The position numbers and the translations under genes are program-made. A model generated the notes under the pieces. It was given only the letters and a program-made list of their open reading frames with translations, searched no databases and was not told the DNA's origin. A stretch of DNA of 64,000 nucleotides. It comes from Protopterus annectens. Its lineage: Eukaryota; Chordata; Ceratodontiformes; Protopteridae. The first letter of the stretch is position 1. Each line of letters begins with the position of its first letter. The stretch lies in the NCBI RefSeq assembly GCF_019279795.1, contig NC_056737.1, positions 38,513,379-38,577,378 of the forward strand, written 5' to 3'. Shown one piece after another: positions 53,150 to 64,000 of this stretch.

Positions 53150-54480
53150 CCAGAGGAAATGGCCAACCTGCTGCTTGGCAGATTTGGTGCAAACTTCAAC
53201 AACCTGGCCCCACCGGTCATACCCAAAAGCATACCTGATACCGGTCCCCTGCCTAGTATCTCTAGACATCAGGTCATATCTGCAGTGTCCACGGCTAAAA
53301 ACATACCCACAGTGATAATCAGATGACAGCCCACATTGCTTACTAAGTAATCTGAAATAGGACTCTGTGAATCAAAATTGCTTCCTCTTTAACTATACCT
53401 TGAGAACTAACTTTTTTTCAAGTGGAGTGGAAAACAGCAGCAGTATTCCCCTTGCACAAAGGGGGGGGGGGCATCAGTCAAGCCTAGGAACTATAGACCT
53501 ATAAGTCTAACCAGTCTCATCTGCAAGGCAATAGAAAGAATCATCATGGATTTTATCAACAAGGACATACATAGGTGACCTTCCAACTCTAGACCCAACC
53601 CAATTTGGCTTCATTAAGGGTAGATCAGGCTTATTAAATAGTAAACTTCTTTACTGAGTCTCCACCAACCTGGATGAAGGTAAGACAAGTGCAGACCACC
53701 TGTCTTGATCTGGCTAAGGGGTTTGACACAATCCCCCACTCAGGTATCCGTGAGAAGCTCTCCCAGCTGGGGATTCACCCTTTTGTCCCTAGATGGTAAG
53801 CCAGTTGACTCACCAACAGAACACATACTGTGAATGCTGGGGAAATCAACCTCTTCCAGTAGAGCCATCATCAGTGGCATACCACAAGGATCTGTGTTGG
53901 GCTGTTTGGAATCTATTTCTCTGAAGTCCAGGAAAAAGTATATGGCCTTTAGCTTACCAAGTTTGCTGATGATTGCAAATTGGGTACAATCATTGAGTCC
54001 ATCAGTGATGTTAACTTCTTACAGGCGGGACTAACACAGACAAATGATTGGAAGCCACATGGTCTAAAAATAAACGTAAAAATGTGCTGTTATATTTGCC
54101 TTTTGCATAGTGGAATTCCCCGCTAATTACAGCATTGACAGTACCCTCCCATAAGCTCAAACCCAATGGTGCAAGACCTGGGAACATGGGTAGATAGCAA
54201 TCTAAACTTTGACCACCAAGTTTCCACAGTGGTAAGGAAAGCCTCCGTCATGAATCTTATAAGTCAGGCCGTCATGTCCAGGTCTGAAGATTTACTTGAC
54301 CCTCATCAGAACACTAATAGAGTACAATGCTCCCTTTTGCATGTACCTCACCAGACACCTGCAACAGACGGAGAAACCACAGGGGTTTCTCATTGAGAAA
54401 ATTCAGGGCCTACAAACCATGCCATGATGTATGTGTATAGACTAAAAACCCTGTATCTGTAATCTGTACCGTATAGGATG
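53150..54480 (+). pseudogene. CR1-like LINE ORF2 RT, decayed
   Basis: Motifs in several frames: VFPLHKGGG (after an 11-G run at 53461-53471), NYRPISLTSLICKAIERIIM (53490-53550), a decayed first catalytic block LAKGFDTIPHS-type at about 53715-53745, SGIPQGSVLGCLESISL (53873-53925), and LLMIANW where FADDC stood (frame-shifted, about 53958). Then the C-terminal WCKTWEHG/DLGTWVDSNLNFDHQVST and RHLQQTEKPQGFLIEKI (54350-54410). Multiple frameshifts and stops. Confidence 0.75.
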
Positions 54481-54590
54481 AGGTGATTTGTGCCTGGCCT
54501 ACAGGCCAGTCTCTGACCCTGCCCTGATGGAAATACTGTACATCCGCAAATCAGCTATAGCTGATGACAGAAGCAGAATCTGGGGAGAGG

Positions 54591-56531
54591 AAGATGGTAA
54601 TAGCAGTGTCCCACATGCTGGTGTAAAATGCACTCTTTAATGTCAAGCGCACACACACCAGTTGACTGCTGTGAGAACAAACCCCCTACGTAAGTACACG
54701 GACTAGAGATGTTTGAGAGAAGATGTTTGGAGGTCTGCATGAAATGGATGTGTAGGCATGTCCAGCTGTCAAAATATTAGTACTCCATGGGAGTGTAGTG
54801 TAAATGTGTTCTTTTCTTAAAAAAGTGCCTTCCCCTTGTTTGTGTTTTTACATGTACTATCATGGCATGAAGACTCCATGGACAATAAACATAAGTAATG
54901 CATGCTAATGTATACTTTCAGTAGCGTACTGTCAAGTACCAGATTTGCATGATTAATGGCAAAGTGTTTGTGCATTCGAGATTCACATTTCTACTGCTTT
55001 CCCTGCTTGCGTGTAGTTAATAGGCAGGTAAGTGTGACCCTGATTCATAAAATTGAGAGTTGTGAGTACTAAGTTGATGAAACACACCTGCTGCTTAGCT
55101 GCCTCTGTGGCAGCAGGTGTAAATGCATTGACACATTTCTTTTGGAGCCCAGATCTAGAATTCAAATACGAGAGTATCTAATAGTTGTAAAGATGTTTTT
55201 CTAATGCAATGAAATAATTCTTTATTCTGCATTCACTGTGTGTTTCTGTAGCGCTGCATGTTTAAGCGACATTGTACGGAGGTAACCGCACTAAGGAAGA
55301 GCCGTTCACCATCGCTTGGCATTGGTGTGTGATGCCAAACTCCACCCAAACACAGAGGCCAAAAAGTGAAGGGCTCCATTGCTTTTTTCTTGTGTTGTGT
55401 GTGTGATTCTGTTTTTGACCGGATTAAAGGTGTTAAGATAGGGTAGATAAGAAAGTGGTAAAATGGGGAACAAGCAGGAGAAGAACAAAGGGAAAGCAAT
55501 ACAGGAATGTGCAGGATTGGGGTAGGAAAGAACCATAGCTATCCACTTCAACAGTGTAAATTGATAATATGTACAGAATATTAGCTGAATTTGGACTGTC
55601 ACCTCAACAAAGAGGGGTGACAACAGTGCAGTCATGTATAGCCAATTGGACCAAATCAGATGTGTCAAGAAGTTACGTATGTGATGTTTTTTTTTTCTTC
55701 AGTAAGAGAGGAATAATGGGTAAGAGATAGGTATTAGGTATTTCTGGATCAGGTAAGTAGGGTAGGTGACGAAGCAGATGCAAACAAACAGGACAACAAG
55801 ACAAGAAACAGGGATGGTGTGGGACACACAACATTGTGGGACACTGATTGGAGTTAGGGAGGGGACAACAGATACCCATGCCTGTCAAACTTGGGGCAAT
55901 GAGAATCTAGTCTTCACCTTCAGGACTGTCATCACCGTCCCCTTTCACCGCTGGCTGTTGGAAAGCTTAACATATTCTCATGTGGACCAAAAGGGAGAGC
56001 AGGCTCTCCATCCAGCATAGGTGTACACCAGTGGTGCTGTGCATGACCCTACGCACCAATCCTGGCATCTCTTGGCAGGTGATGAAATCCCCAACTCCGC
56101 CAGTACTCGTAGAGGGCACTGCAGCAGCAGCTGCTGGGGTAATAATACTACCTGAGGGAACAAGTAGTGTGAGGGTCAACATAGGCAGTACTGCCAGGTT
56201 GTGTCCCAGATGTGCTGGAGCTGATGGAGCACTGGCATGCTGAGCCACAGGGGCTGGCCTACTTCCCTGTGTTGTAAAGCATTTTTTGATTTGTCAGGGA
56301 TGGATAACATGGAAATGTTTTGACAACACATAACAAAAAAAGAGATGAGGGTTGGGATGAGAGAAAAAAAAATTGATAAAATTAGTACAGTGCATTATCA
56401 CAATAATAAAGTATTTTATCTGAACTTTTACATTTAAGTACACATCTTAACAACTACACACTATAGTTAAGGATTACTCAAAGTAATCCTCGCAATGTGC
56501 AGATATTGCACATATGATTGGCCTGGTTTGC
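54591..56531. other. No gene recognised
   Basis: A minus-strand open frame at 55967-56248 (MAQHASAPSAPAHLGHNLAV ... GDFITCQEMPGLVRRVMHST) looks like the Pro/Ala-rich linker and helical end of Myb/SANT-type proteins seen in Harbinger-like transposons, but the DNA-binding domain is not found. I leave it unassigned. Confidence 0.4.
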
Positions 56532-56950
56532 CATCAAAATGTGGAAATGCAGAAAGGAAAACGGGTTGGTTGAACATGTATTCTATCAACACCCATAGTG
56601 TCAAACAAAATATACTATTGCACATTAGCGAAATCGAGCGCATATTTGATAATATGCAGTCAGCGTGTTGAACTGAGATTGTTGTATACTGCACATTGGG
56701 AAATGTTCCCTTTTCCTCATTGTAGTGCAATCTCGGAGTTGGTATTTATAACATGCAGGAGTGCAGGGGGCTTGCCCCCCCTGCAGAAACGTTACTAGTA
56801 ACGTGGACTTTTGACATTAGAACTTCCAGTGTTCAAATGTTGATTCTGTGGTTACCATTTCCGACATTTTGGTAATTCGGCAATTTCAAATTTGAATAAA
56901 GAAGTCGATCAAAATGTGGAAAAATGTTTTTATTTTCCACATTTTGATAG
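56532..56950. mobile_element. MITE-like element, family M copy 2
   Basis: Terminal inverted repeats CATCAAAATGTGGAAA (56532) and TTTCCACATTTTGATAG (to 56950). The core GGAGTTGGTATTTATAACA and GTGCAGGGGGCTTGCCCCCC lie at 56734-56780, as in copies 1 and 3. 419 bp, non-coding. Confidence 0.7.
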
Positions 56951-58800
56951 TAAACTGCTTGGTCCAATTATATAGATTAACAGCAGGGCATTTATGCCAC
57001 TTGTGTAGAAATTAATTTATGTAATATTTTTAAATGATTGTACTGTTTTATGTGTGTTACTTGTGATATTTAAATGGACAATGCCTGATTACACAGTCTT
57101 ACATTTGACTCCTACATTTGGTTTGTGCTACAAACTGAAACCTGCATGGTTGCTTTTACAATTAGAATATGCATGCTTGCTTTGCTACAACTGTATAGAA
57201 AAGAAATTTTAATTTAAAAGCTGCAGTAATACTTCTCTTGTGCTGCATACAATAAAGAGAAGAGAACAGCATACCAATCTTGCCTGTATGTAGCTTTCTA
57301 TCTAGTATAAATTGTCTTTATTAGTGTACTTAACACAACTGTGGTATGGTTCCGGTCCTGAACTTAACCAGCCACTGTTTGAGTGTATCCCTGTTGCTCA
57401 TTTTCAGATAATTAAACTGATGCCTACACTGTTCAGTAGTGCTTGGAATGCCAGTTGCACTGAAGACAGCCTTAGCCAGACTCTTCCAAGCCTCAGACTT
57501 GTACTAGGAGCCAGTATAGTCCCCCTGCAAAAGCCTTCGGCTATGGCACAAGTCCAGTCAAGATTCAGGACTCCTTAACACCCCACCTCTGTGCCCTAAA
57601 TTGGACACCTTTCCTTCTACCTCCAGACATGTCCAACCAGAGAGAACAGCAATAGATAAGAATATTTCCTGCCAGTGCCTGTTATCGTGTTTACTGGTAG
57701 TGCGCAAACCCGAATAATAATGCCAAACGAGTTTGAGAGATGTCAAGTGAAGAGCAAAAGTTCCAAACAGAGAGGAAAAGCAATTTTAGAAATTGGAAGG
57801 TAATCTGGCACTTGGCATTAGTTTGAGGGTTGTTTGCTGCTGGAACTGTTAGGTGATATAACTTTGCAGATATGTAGTGGGGGCATAATTTTCATGACCT
57901 GACATTTTTGGTTTGGCTTTATACATTGATAAAATTGATTTTTACAGTGTGAGAGTCAAACCTATGCGTAAGAGACAAAACATTTTCTTCCACAGTGGTG
58001 ATTTTACATTTTGCCTCAGAAGTGCGTCTCAGACATAGTCATGCATCACATATAAAAATACATAGATTGAGGGTTAACCTGTCTGTGACCTGACAAGGTC
58101 CTGGTTTACACGTTCATGTGTCTTGAGTCTTATTGAAGTCTGAAGGCTGTCCATGGCCAGATAGCACAATTATAATTACAGAAACATAGTAATTTGTATA
58201 CCCTCAATCATGCATATAATTCATGAGAGTTCCACTGCTGTACATACTACTGTTGTAATTTATAGTTATGTTTGCATTTTTATTTGACATTTAATGTAAA
58301 GTGAACTGAAACAACAGTAACAATTTTTGGAATTTTCTGTATTTAGAACCCAGGATCATCTGTGTTGTAGCCCTATACTTATATCTGCTGCCACGGGAAT
58401 AGTTAAATAACAGTTTGATATTTCCCTGTTCAATATTAACTTCTGTGTGTTAACCGCCGCACATTGCCACTTAGCATGTTTGTGCAGTGCTCAGCATCAT
58501 TGATAGAATTTATCCATTTTGAAACTGTTGACTGCTTCCTCTCTGCAGATGTTCTGGACCTGCAGGTATTGAGGAAGATTGCTAACCACCACGCATGTTC
58601 ACTAAGTGTTGCATGATGGAAAGCAAAATATGCAACAATGTATCCTTTTTTAAAGTGAGTATGTTTGCTTCCTGTCTGCTTTGTATATGGGTCTTTACTC
58701 CACATTTGCAAGATGGGAAGTGTCACAAAAATCAAGACTTGCAAAACTAAAGTTGTTTTAGCCTTGAGTAGGTTTTATTAGGTTTCATCCTTAAAAGGCA
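56951..58800. other. No gene recognised
   Basis: AT-rich with short open frames. One plus-strand frame at 57312-57578 has no family resemblance I can name. Confidence 0.4.
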
Positions 58801-58803
58801 AAT

Positions 58804-58880
58804 GTGGGACTTGAACCCTGCTTTACAGATAGTATATGCTGTGTGGATCAAAGTGTTTAGCAGATGTGCTACACACACAA
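58804..58880 (-). repeat. tRNA-like sequence (SINE head or tRNA pseudogene)
   Basis: The minus strand has TGTAGCACATCTGCTAAACA (A-box-like) and GGGTTCAAGTCCC (a near-ideal B box, inverse of 58805-58817) about 50 bp apart. There are no CCA end or stable acceptor pairing that I can see, so it is unlikely to be a working tRNA gene. Confidence 0.5.
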
Positions 58881-59075
58881 GTCATTCACAGGTGTTATTG
58901 ATCTGTTGGGTATCAAAGAAGTACTTAACATGACATTTATGGTGTTTAGCAGTTTCCTGTGTTTGCGATAAACAGTACACTGTGCAAATACTGACATTTA
59001 AAAAAGAAAGAAAAGAAATGAATAAAATAAACTAGACTAAAAAATATATTTTAGTACACATGAAATATTTTTACT

Positions 59076-59150
59076 CCGGTCTGGATTTGAACTCTCACAC
59101 CTTTGAACCTTCAAGACACAGTAAAGGTGTCTTATCCCTCTTTGCCACAG
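59076..59150 (-). repeat. Second tRNA-like sequence
   Basis: The minus strand has GTGGCAAAGAGGGATAAGAC (A-box-like) and GAGAGTTCAAATCCAGACC (B-box-like). It lies 200 bp from the previous one in the same orientation but differs in sequence, so the two are not a simple duplication. Confidence 0.5.
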
Positions 59151-59932
59151 AAACAACTCTGCAACAGAGAATGAAAATCTGTGTACAGAAAAGCAAGTAA
59201 AACATCATGTACAGTATTAACAAGACATATGACACTTGTATATTTCTGAGTTGTTTGTACATGTATTAATTTTAGATGTAGTGCAATGAGTGATCACACA
59301 ATCGTTTGACTATTGTTTGCAGAAATGCAGCTCTGTCTTACCTCTGTGTTTGTTGCTTAGTCTTATATTACTTGAACAGTAGTCTGAGACATGCAGTCGT
59401 AAGGCATTTTGTATCATTGTCCTTAAAATGTATGAGAATATTAAATGATGTACAGTTTTCAACAAATGCAGGGGAGTTTGGATATTAATGAGCAGAAACT
59501 GAGAAATGTATGCTGCTTACTTGCATTTAAAACCTTGGTACAAGCACTTATACACTTTGTGTTAACCTGGCTGGCACACCCAATGGAGGTATGGGAAACT
59601 GTAGTGCTGGTGTGTTTTTTTTCTCCCTACCAGTAGTCATTCACAATTGCAGTCCATTAGCAACAAACACAGAGGGAGTGCCTGCACTATCTGCTACATG
59701 GAGCCAAGAATTTGGGATTCAGCGATTCTGATGAGTTTACACTACATTTGCATCTTCACCGTGCTCACAGGTTGAATCTACACTATAAAAAGGGAACCAT
59801 GTAGCTAGGGAACCTGAAGGCAAGAAGTCGTCTTTATGTGGATAACACAGAAGAAGACTGCTATTACTTTAGGTTTATCTGCACAGAAGAATACTGACCT
59901 TAATAAGGTATGATTGCATTTTTTTATTTATA
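59151..59932. other. No gene recognised
   Basis: Short open frames only. Confidence 0.4.
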
Positions 59933-60230
59933 CAGTAGACTCCCTCTTATCTAGTGTCACTGTGGGGACTGGACCTTATGCTGGGATAAACGAATGGCTG
60001 GTTAATCAGAAGCATACAAAATAGCATTTATAGGTTATAAATCAGCTAGAATAACAGGATGTGTGTTAGTGTGCATTTTTCTAATGAATATGGAGTCTAA
60101 AATTCAAACGTCTGTCACTATTTAGCCCAGAGAAGGTGGAAGTGTTGTTCTCTGTTGTCTTTTGCTTGGGCTATGGCAGACACTTGATGGCTGGTTAAAG
60201 AGAGATCAGATAAGAGGGAAGTCTACTGTG
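59933..60230. mobile_element. Tigger/pogo-like MITE with TA target duplication
   Basis: Inverted ends CAGTAGACTCCCTCTTATCT (59933) and AGATAAGAGGGAAGTCTACTG (to about 60229), flanked by TA on both sides (59931-59932 and 60231-60232). The interior has GGGATAAACGAATGGCTGGT and GATGGCTGGTTAAAGAGAG. The ends and the TA duplication are those of Tc1/mariner-superfamily Tigger elements. 298 bp, no transposase, so non-autonomous. Confidence 0.85.
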
Positions 60231-60790
60231 TACTGGACGTGCTCACATGTCACTTAGAAAAAATGTGCAGCTTTTATCTGTATGCAGTTATTAGAAGTTT
60301 ACTGATGGCATAGACAATTTTGTCAGGGCATTTTACTTTCTCAGATGCATGGCCTTGTTAACTTTCATCACAATTGTTAATGGTACAACTGTTGCTGTTT
60401 GTACTCTTACATTGTTATTTCATTGAAATGTAAATGTCATATATTGTCAATGACACAGGGGTGTTAGCCTTCTTGGAGGGCCCATAGACAGCTGGCCCCA
60501 GGTAGAGGTGACTTGCAATTGTTTTGGGGGTGGGGAGCCAAGTTCCATTTCTGTGTTGGCACAAACAAAATTGTTTGTACAGAGGTTTGCTTTGCTATTG
60601 TTACTCCCCTTGTTTTGGATCAGACCTTGCTTTGTGTGTGACTGTGATATGTTACAACCACAGTCCTTTTTTATATTTGAATATCTTAAAAGTGTTTTGT
60701 TTCTCCAGTTAGTAATATTAAAAAACTAATAATATGCATTATATCTAAGCAGGATTTTTATTTTTGTGATATTTATGTGTAGTATCCTTC
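60231..60790. other. No gene recognised
   Basis: Short open frames only. Confidence 0.4.
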
Positions 60791-60794
60791 ATTT

Positions 60795-61260
60795 GTGATT
60801 TATGTCACCTAGGACTGTGACACCCAAGCAACCCAATCCCTGCAAATTCCCCTACAGTGACTCCAAAAATGACGTGATTATGCAAGCATTTCGACAACAT
60901 GGTGCCTTTCTGCTTGAAAGAGAACATGGGGATATGTCTGGAAGAATGCAAATTTGGAACCAGATAGTGAATGATGTAAACATCATGGGGGATGCAGCAG
61001 GACATATGATCAGATGCATCATAGATCCACTGACATGATTTCATCGGCCTGGGGGAGAGTAGCTTTAGTGGCCTGTGAACAGATGGCTAACATGGGGGGC
61101 CTGCTACATAGCCACCACTGACACCAAATCAAGAGTTCCAGTCTACTGTCAGGGATCCAGAGAGCTCAGTGGAAAGTGCACAACAGCATGTGATTTTTGT
61201 TGGTGCTGCTGTTTCAGGGAGGACAAGTATGTCGCAGGAGGATCTTCCAGGTAGTCTTAC
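60795..61260 (+). pseudogene. Myb/SANT-like domain of a Harbinger-type transposon or derived gene
   Basis: The frame 60802-61038 reads KFPYSDSKNDVIMQAFRQHG, AFLLEREHGDMSGRMQIWNQ, IVNDVNIMGDAAGHMIRCII, then a TGA where the third helix (R-x-WHDL type) would continue; the next codons read FHRPGGE. The spacing of the hydrophobic and Trp residues fits the Myb/SANT-like DNA-binding protein encoded by PIF/Harbinger transposons. A tail follows to about 61260 with several stops. Confidence 0.6.
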
Positions 61261-61648
61261 CTACGTCAGTCTTGTATAGTAAAATATTGATAGCAATACT
61301 TAAGTTTTGTGGAACAATTTCTTTGGGAGGGGGACTAGTTATAGATTGATACAGTTAACAACATGTTCTGGTTCATTACACATAGGCTTGGGGGTGGAGG
61401 TGTTATCCAAGTTTATGTGAAATATATTGTTAATGGACATATAAAGGCCCAAAATGGTTCACCCTATGTTAGTGTTATTTTAATGATGGTGTCCTTACAT
61501 TTTTACTTTACTTCTTCCAGGACCATCCTCCCTAACAAGTGTGGAGTCATCTGCCCATGGTAAACCAAACTTTTTTTTTTCAGTAATGATGTGAAGTTGA
61601 CAGAAATATTTAATTTATCCTTAAGTATGATGTGGTTGTCAGTTTTAT

Positions 61649-62098
61649 CTATCAAACCATGTACTCTTCATAACATCTAAACTCAATACATCAAGATCAT
61701 AACATCTAAACTTCAAAACATCTAAAACTCATAACATCGAATCTCAAAACATTGAAAACTAGAAAGCAACTATAAATAACATCCCACAGAGTTTTTACTA
61801 TGTTTATGCAGGGGGGCAAGCCAACTCCAAGGTCGCAGTACAGTGGGGGAAAAAGTTAATTTCCTAACCCCACTGTAGTGTGACCTGAGAGTTGGTATAT
61901 TTAATTTATGGGGGTGCAGGGGGCTTGCCCCCCCCCTGCATAAATGTAGCAAACAGTGTGTGGGATGTTATTTATAGTTGCTTTGTAGTTTTCAATGTTT
62001 TGAGATTCGATGTTATGAGTTTTAGATGTTTTGAAGTTTAGATGTTATGATCTTGATGTTTTGAGTTTAGATGTTATGAAGAGTAAATGTTTTGATAG
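61649..62098. mobile_element. MITE-like element, family M copy 3: 450-bp near-perfect palindrome
   Basis: Arms 61649-61790 and 61957-62098 are inverse copies at about 95% identity, starting CTATCAAA and built of repeated CATAACATCTAAAC-type units. The centre is also partly palindromic (TTTATGCAGGGGGGCAAGCC against GGCTTGCCCCCCCCCTGCAT; ACAGTGGGG against CCCCACTGT) and carries the family core GAGTTGGTATATTTAA. Non-coding. It interrupts the Myb/SANT-like remnant. Confidence 0.85.
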
Positions 62099-62234
62099 GT
62101 AACCAGGTGTCAGGACTGTGTGTATTGCTGTACCATCTGAGATGGTGGCAGCATTGGTGGTTTATTAACATGCATTGAACTGTAGTAGTGTAGCTATTAA
62201 TTTATTTCCTGTCTTTGGTGCTTGTTATCCCAGG

Positions 62235-63080
62235 TGATCCTGACAGTGAAAGTGTAGGACCCTTACCACCTGATGTCAGAGTATCGATAGAATCTGATAA
62301 CGATGATGGGCAAACAGAGGCATAGTTGGGGGTGCAGAGGTTGACTTTAATATTCAGCCATACCCTGTAATTCCATTGATCTAAGCCAGTAGGCCTGCAC
62401 AAATCCATTCCAGTGAGTCCTCAGATATTGGACAGGTAGAGGGTGAAACACTATATCATGGTGGTGTGGTTACTGAGGATTCAGTGCTTGTTGACTTTGG
62501 CCGTAGCCAAAGTGTGGATGAGGTGCCACGCAGGAGGGTTGTTAGGAGTGCTCAGGGGAGGCCTGCTGTCCATCCTCCACCCGATCCAGGTGTGTCTTGC
62601 TGTGCCACTTGACATATGTTTAACGCCATCATGGAGGTGCAGACATGTTCCAGTAAGACCTCTGAGGAAATGCTTAGGGTTGTAGATGTGGCACAGGTTG
62701 ACTTGCATGACTGCCTTCACTGTGCTGCCGATTCAGTGGATCGGATGAATGACACATTGGAACGGGCGGTGTCTGTGATGGAACGTCTACTGGGAGGAGG
62801 ATGGCCTCCAAGTGGGCATAGGTCCCATAGTAGCACTAATTCCACTTCCCCTTCAGTGGCTGAGGTGTCCACACCCAGATGTAGTAGGCCATAGGGTCGT
62901 GGTCCTGGGTGTACTTGTGAGGAGAGCTCATCTAGTAGACATCAGTCACTCTCAGGTAGCAGCAGTGCATCTGACCATGGGCATGAACATGCCACTGCAA
63001 CTTCTAGCAAAGCCAGTTCTTGTGGTCAGGTATGACAGTGAACTACCACCTCTACCATGCACAGCTTACACCTGTCCGAC
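62235..63080 (+). pseudogene. Probable C-terminal part of the Myb/SANT-like protein
   Basis: Plus-strand frames read DPDSESVGPLPPDVRVSIES, then after a stop VEGETLYHGGVVTEDSVLVD, RRRVVRSAQGRPAVHPPPDP, and a helical end, MEVQTCSSKTSEEMLRVVDV and SVDRMNDTLERAVSVMERLL (62616-62894). The acidic/proline-rich linker followed by a helical multimerisation-like tail is usual for this protein type. Stops and frameshifts are frequent. Linking it with 60795-61260 across the MITE is inference from order and strand. Confidence 0.5.
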
Positions 63081-64000
63081 ATAGGAAGACTTAGAGTTAG
63101 CAAAGACCTTGGCTGTGTTCTTGCAGACATTTGCACACCAATTTCACTTAGAGTGCCTGTGCAGGCACACACACAGCAGTTACATGAGTCATGTTGTTAG
63201 GCTGAAAGCTCATTCTGTCTCAGTGAAAATTTGATACTTTAGCCAAATGTCTGCCTGTTTCTTTTTCTTAATCACATGCACTCACTCACCTTTTTTGTCA
63301 GCCTAGGTTTTCTGCCCCCCAACACATCACCCTGGGAAAATGATAACTGTGCCATATCCTTGCTTTCTATTTTTTGGATTCAGGGATACATACGTTTTTT
63401 GTCTAATGCTCAGGGTGCATAGCTGATTTAGTGCTAAATATATCTATGTTTGTGGTGCTGTTTTGCTAATCGTACTGCTTTCTTACAGGTTTTGTTATGT
63501 GTGGGCATGCCTCTCATACTCTTACAGCAGTAAAGCTGGACCAAGCCATAAGTAAAAGTGGGACAAAGGCTGAACAATCGCAGGACTTTTTAAATATTTT
63601 GGTCTTACAAAGTTAGACAGTTGATAGTGTCAGACTGTTTTTGCATCACTATTTCTAAGATTTTTCTGATGGATATGAAGTCTGAAACTGAAATGTGTCA
63701 TTTCGTTCTAACTTTATTAATTTGTCAGTGCACACATATGAGGCCAAACTGATTAGATTCTGTGACCATCAGTACTTTTGAGAGGTATGAATATGTGACT
63801 CTGATGCCTGAGACCTATTACTTGATAGAAGACGCATGTATTCACATAAGTCACTGCTGTCAAAATCAAACATCTTTTACTTACTTACATTACTAAGTAA
63901 CATTATGCAAGGATATGCCATTTATTTGTATTACATTTTTTTTAATATTCCAGGTTCAACACTTACCTTATAAATCCAGCAGTTGCTACAGTTTTAGTTC
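63081..64000. other. No gene recognised
   Basis: No significant open frame. 63565-63695 shares short blocks with 51760-51910 (see that entry). Confidence 0.4.

Larger units (their letters stand above)
52630..54590 (+). mobile_element. CR1-like LINE copy with ORF1 end and internally deleted ORF2
   Basis: ORF1's C-terminal SGNH-hydrolase-like domain (52660-53085) is followed by the first codons of ORF2 (KVLLLNARHLNMKLH, about 53100-53145), then directly by the pre-RT linker (EEMANLLLGRFGANFNNLAP, about 53155-53215), RT and C-terminal pieces to about 54590. The whole endonuclease is missing at a clean joint near 53145. The 3' tail of the family is not seen. Confidence 0.75.

Noticed and set aside
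58804..58880. Functional tRNA gene
   Set aside because: The A and B boxes are present but I cannot fold a proper acceptor stem or anticodon arm, so it is listed only as tRNA-like.
7450..64000. Search for the next GCN2 exon
   Set aside because: No frame on the plus strand continues the acidic insert or shows the later kinase motifs next to an acceptor site.
1..64000. CRISPR arrays, rRNA genes, bacterial-type operons or riboswitches
   Set aside because: There are no regularly spaced identical repeats, no rRNA similarity, and the sequence is plainly a vertebrate nuclear genome.

Overview
The window is a stretch of a large, repeat-filled vertebrate genome. The only host gene piece I can support is one coding exon (7022-7449, + strand) of EIF2AK4, the eIF2-alpha kinase GCN2. 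Its splice sites are intact and I see no other GCN2 exon, so most or all of the remaining sequence is probably intron of that gene or flanking DNA. The mix of several DIRS-type tyrosine-recombinase retrotransposons, CR1/L2-like LINEs, a Penelope-like fragment, an endogenous retrovirus, tRNA-derived SINEs and palindromic MITEs suggests an amphibian (caecilian or salamander) or lungfish. That assignment is inference.

Layout. 861-3841: decayed DIRS element (E), cut off in its RNase H region by a 5'-truncated CR1-like LINE (3842-6055). 6355-6654: first of three related MITEs. 7022-7449: GCN2 exon. 8080-29165: one decayed LINE split by two DIRS insertions. DIRS A (10613-23133) is itself split by a full-length DIRS B (14586-20844). 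DIRS C (23218-28876) sits 84 bp beyond A. 29166-32620: microsatellite, a diverged direct repeat, an unidentified coding-like remnant and an L1-like fragment. 32621-46035: a CR1-like LINE split by an endogenous retrovirus on the minus strand (33399-45049, 5-bp target duplication), which is in turn split by DIRS D (35634-41723), a LINE tail and a SINE. 46036-64000: older debris, including a second SINE, LINE fragments on both strands, a GIY-YIG Penelope-like remnant, a LINE with an SGNH-hydrolase-like ORF1, two more MITEs of the same family, a Tigger-like MITE with a TA duplication, and a Myb/SANT (Harbinger-type) remnant.

How the parts work together. The DIRS elements A, B, C and D keep the family architecture: unequal terminal inverted repeats, a gag-like gene with an N-terminal Cys/His cluster, RT-RNase H-methyltransferase-like and tyrosine recombinase frames that overlap, and an internal complementary region just after the recombinase gene. 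That region is the reverse complement of the joined right and left ends. It lets the ends of each element be placed almost to the base: A without B is 6262 bp and B is 6259 bp. Every copy carries frameshifts or stops, so none looks autonomous as sequenced. The insertion order can be read directly: LINE, then A, then B; LINE, then C; CR1, then retrovirus, then D and the SINE.
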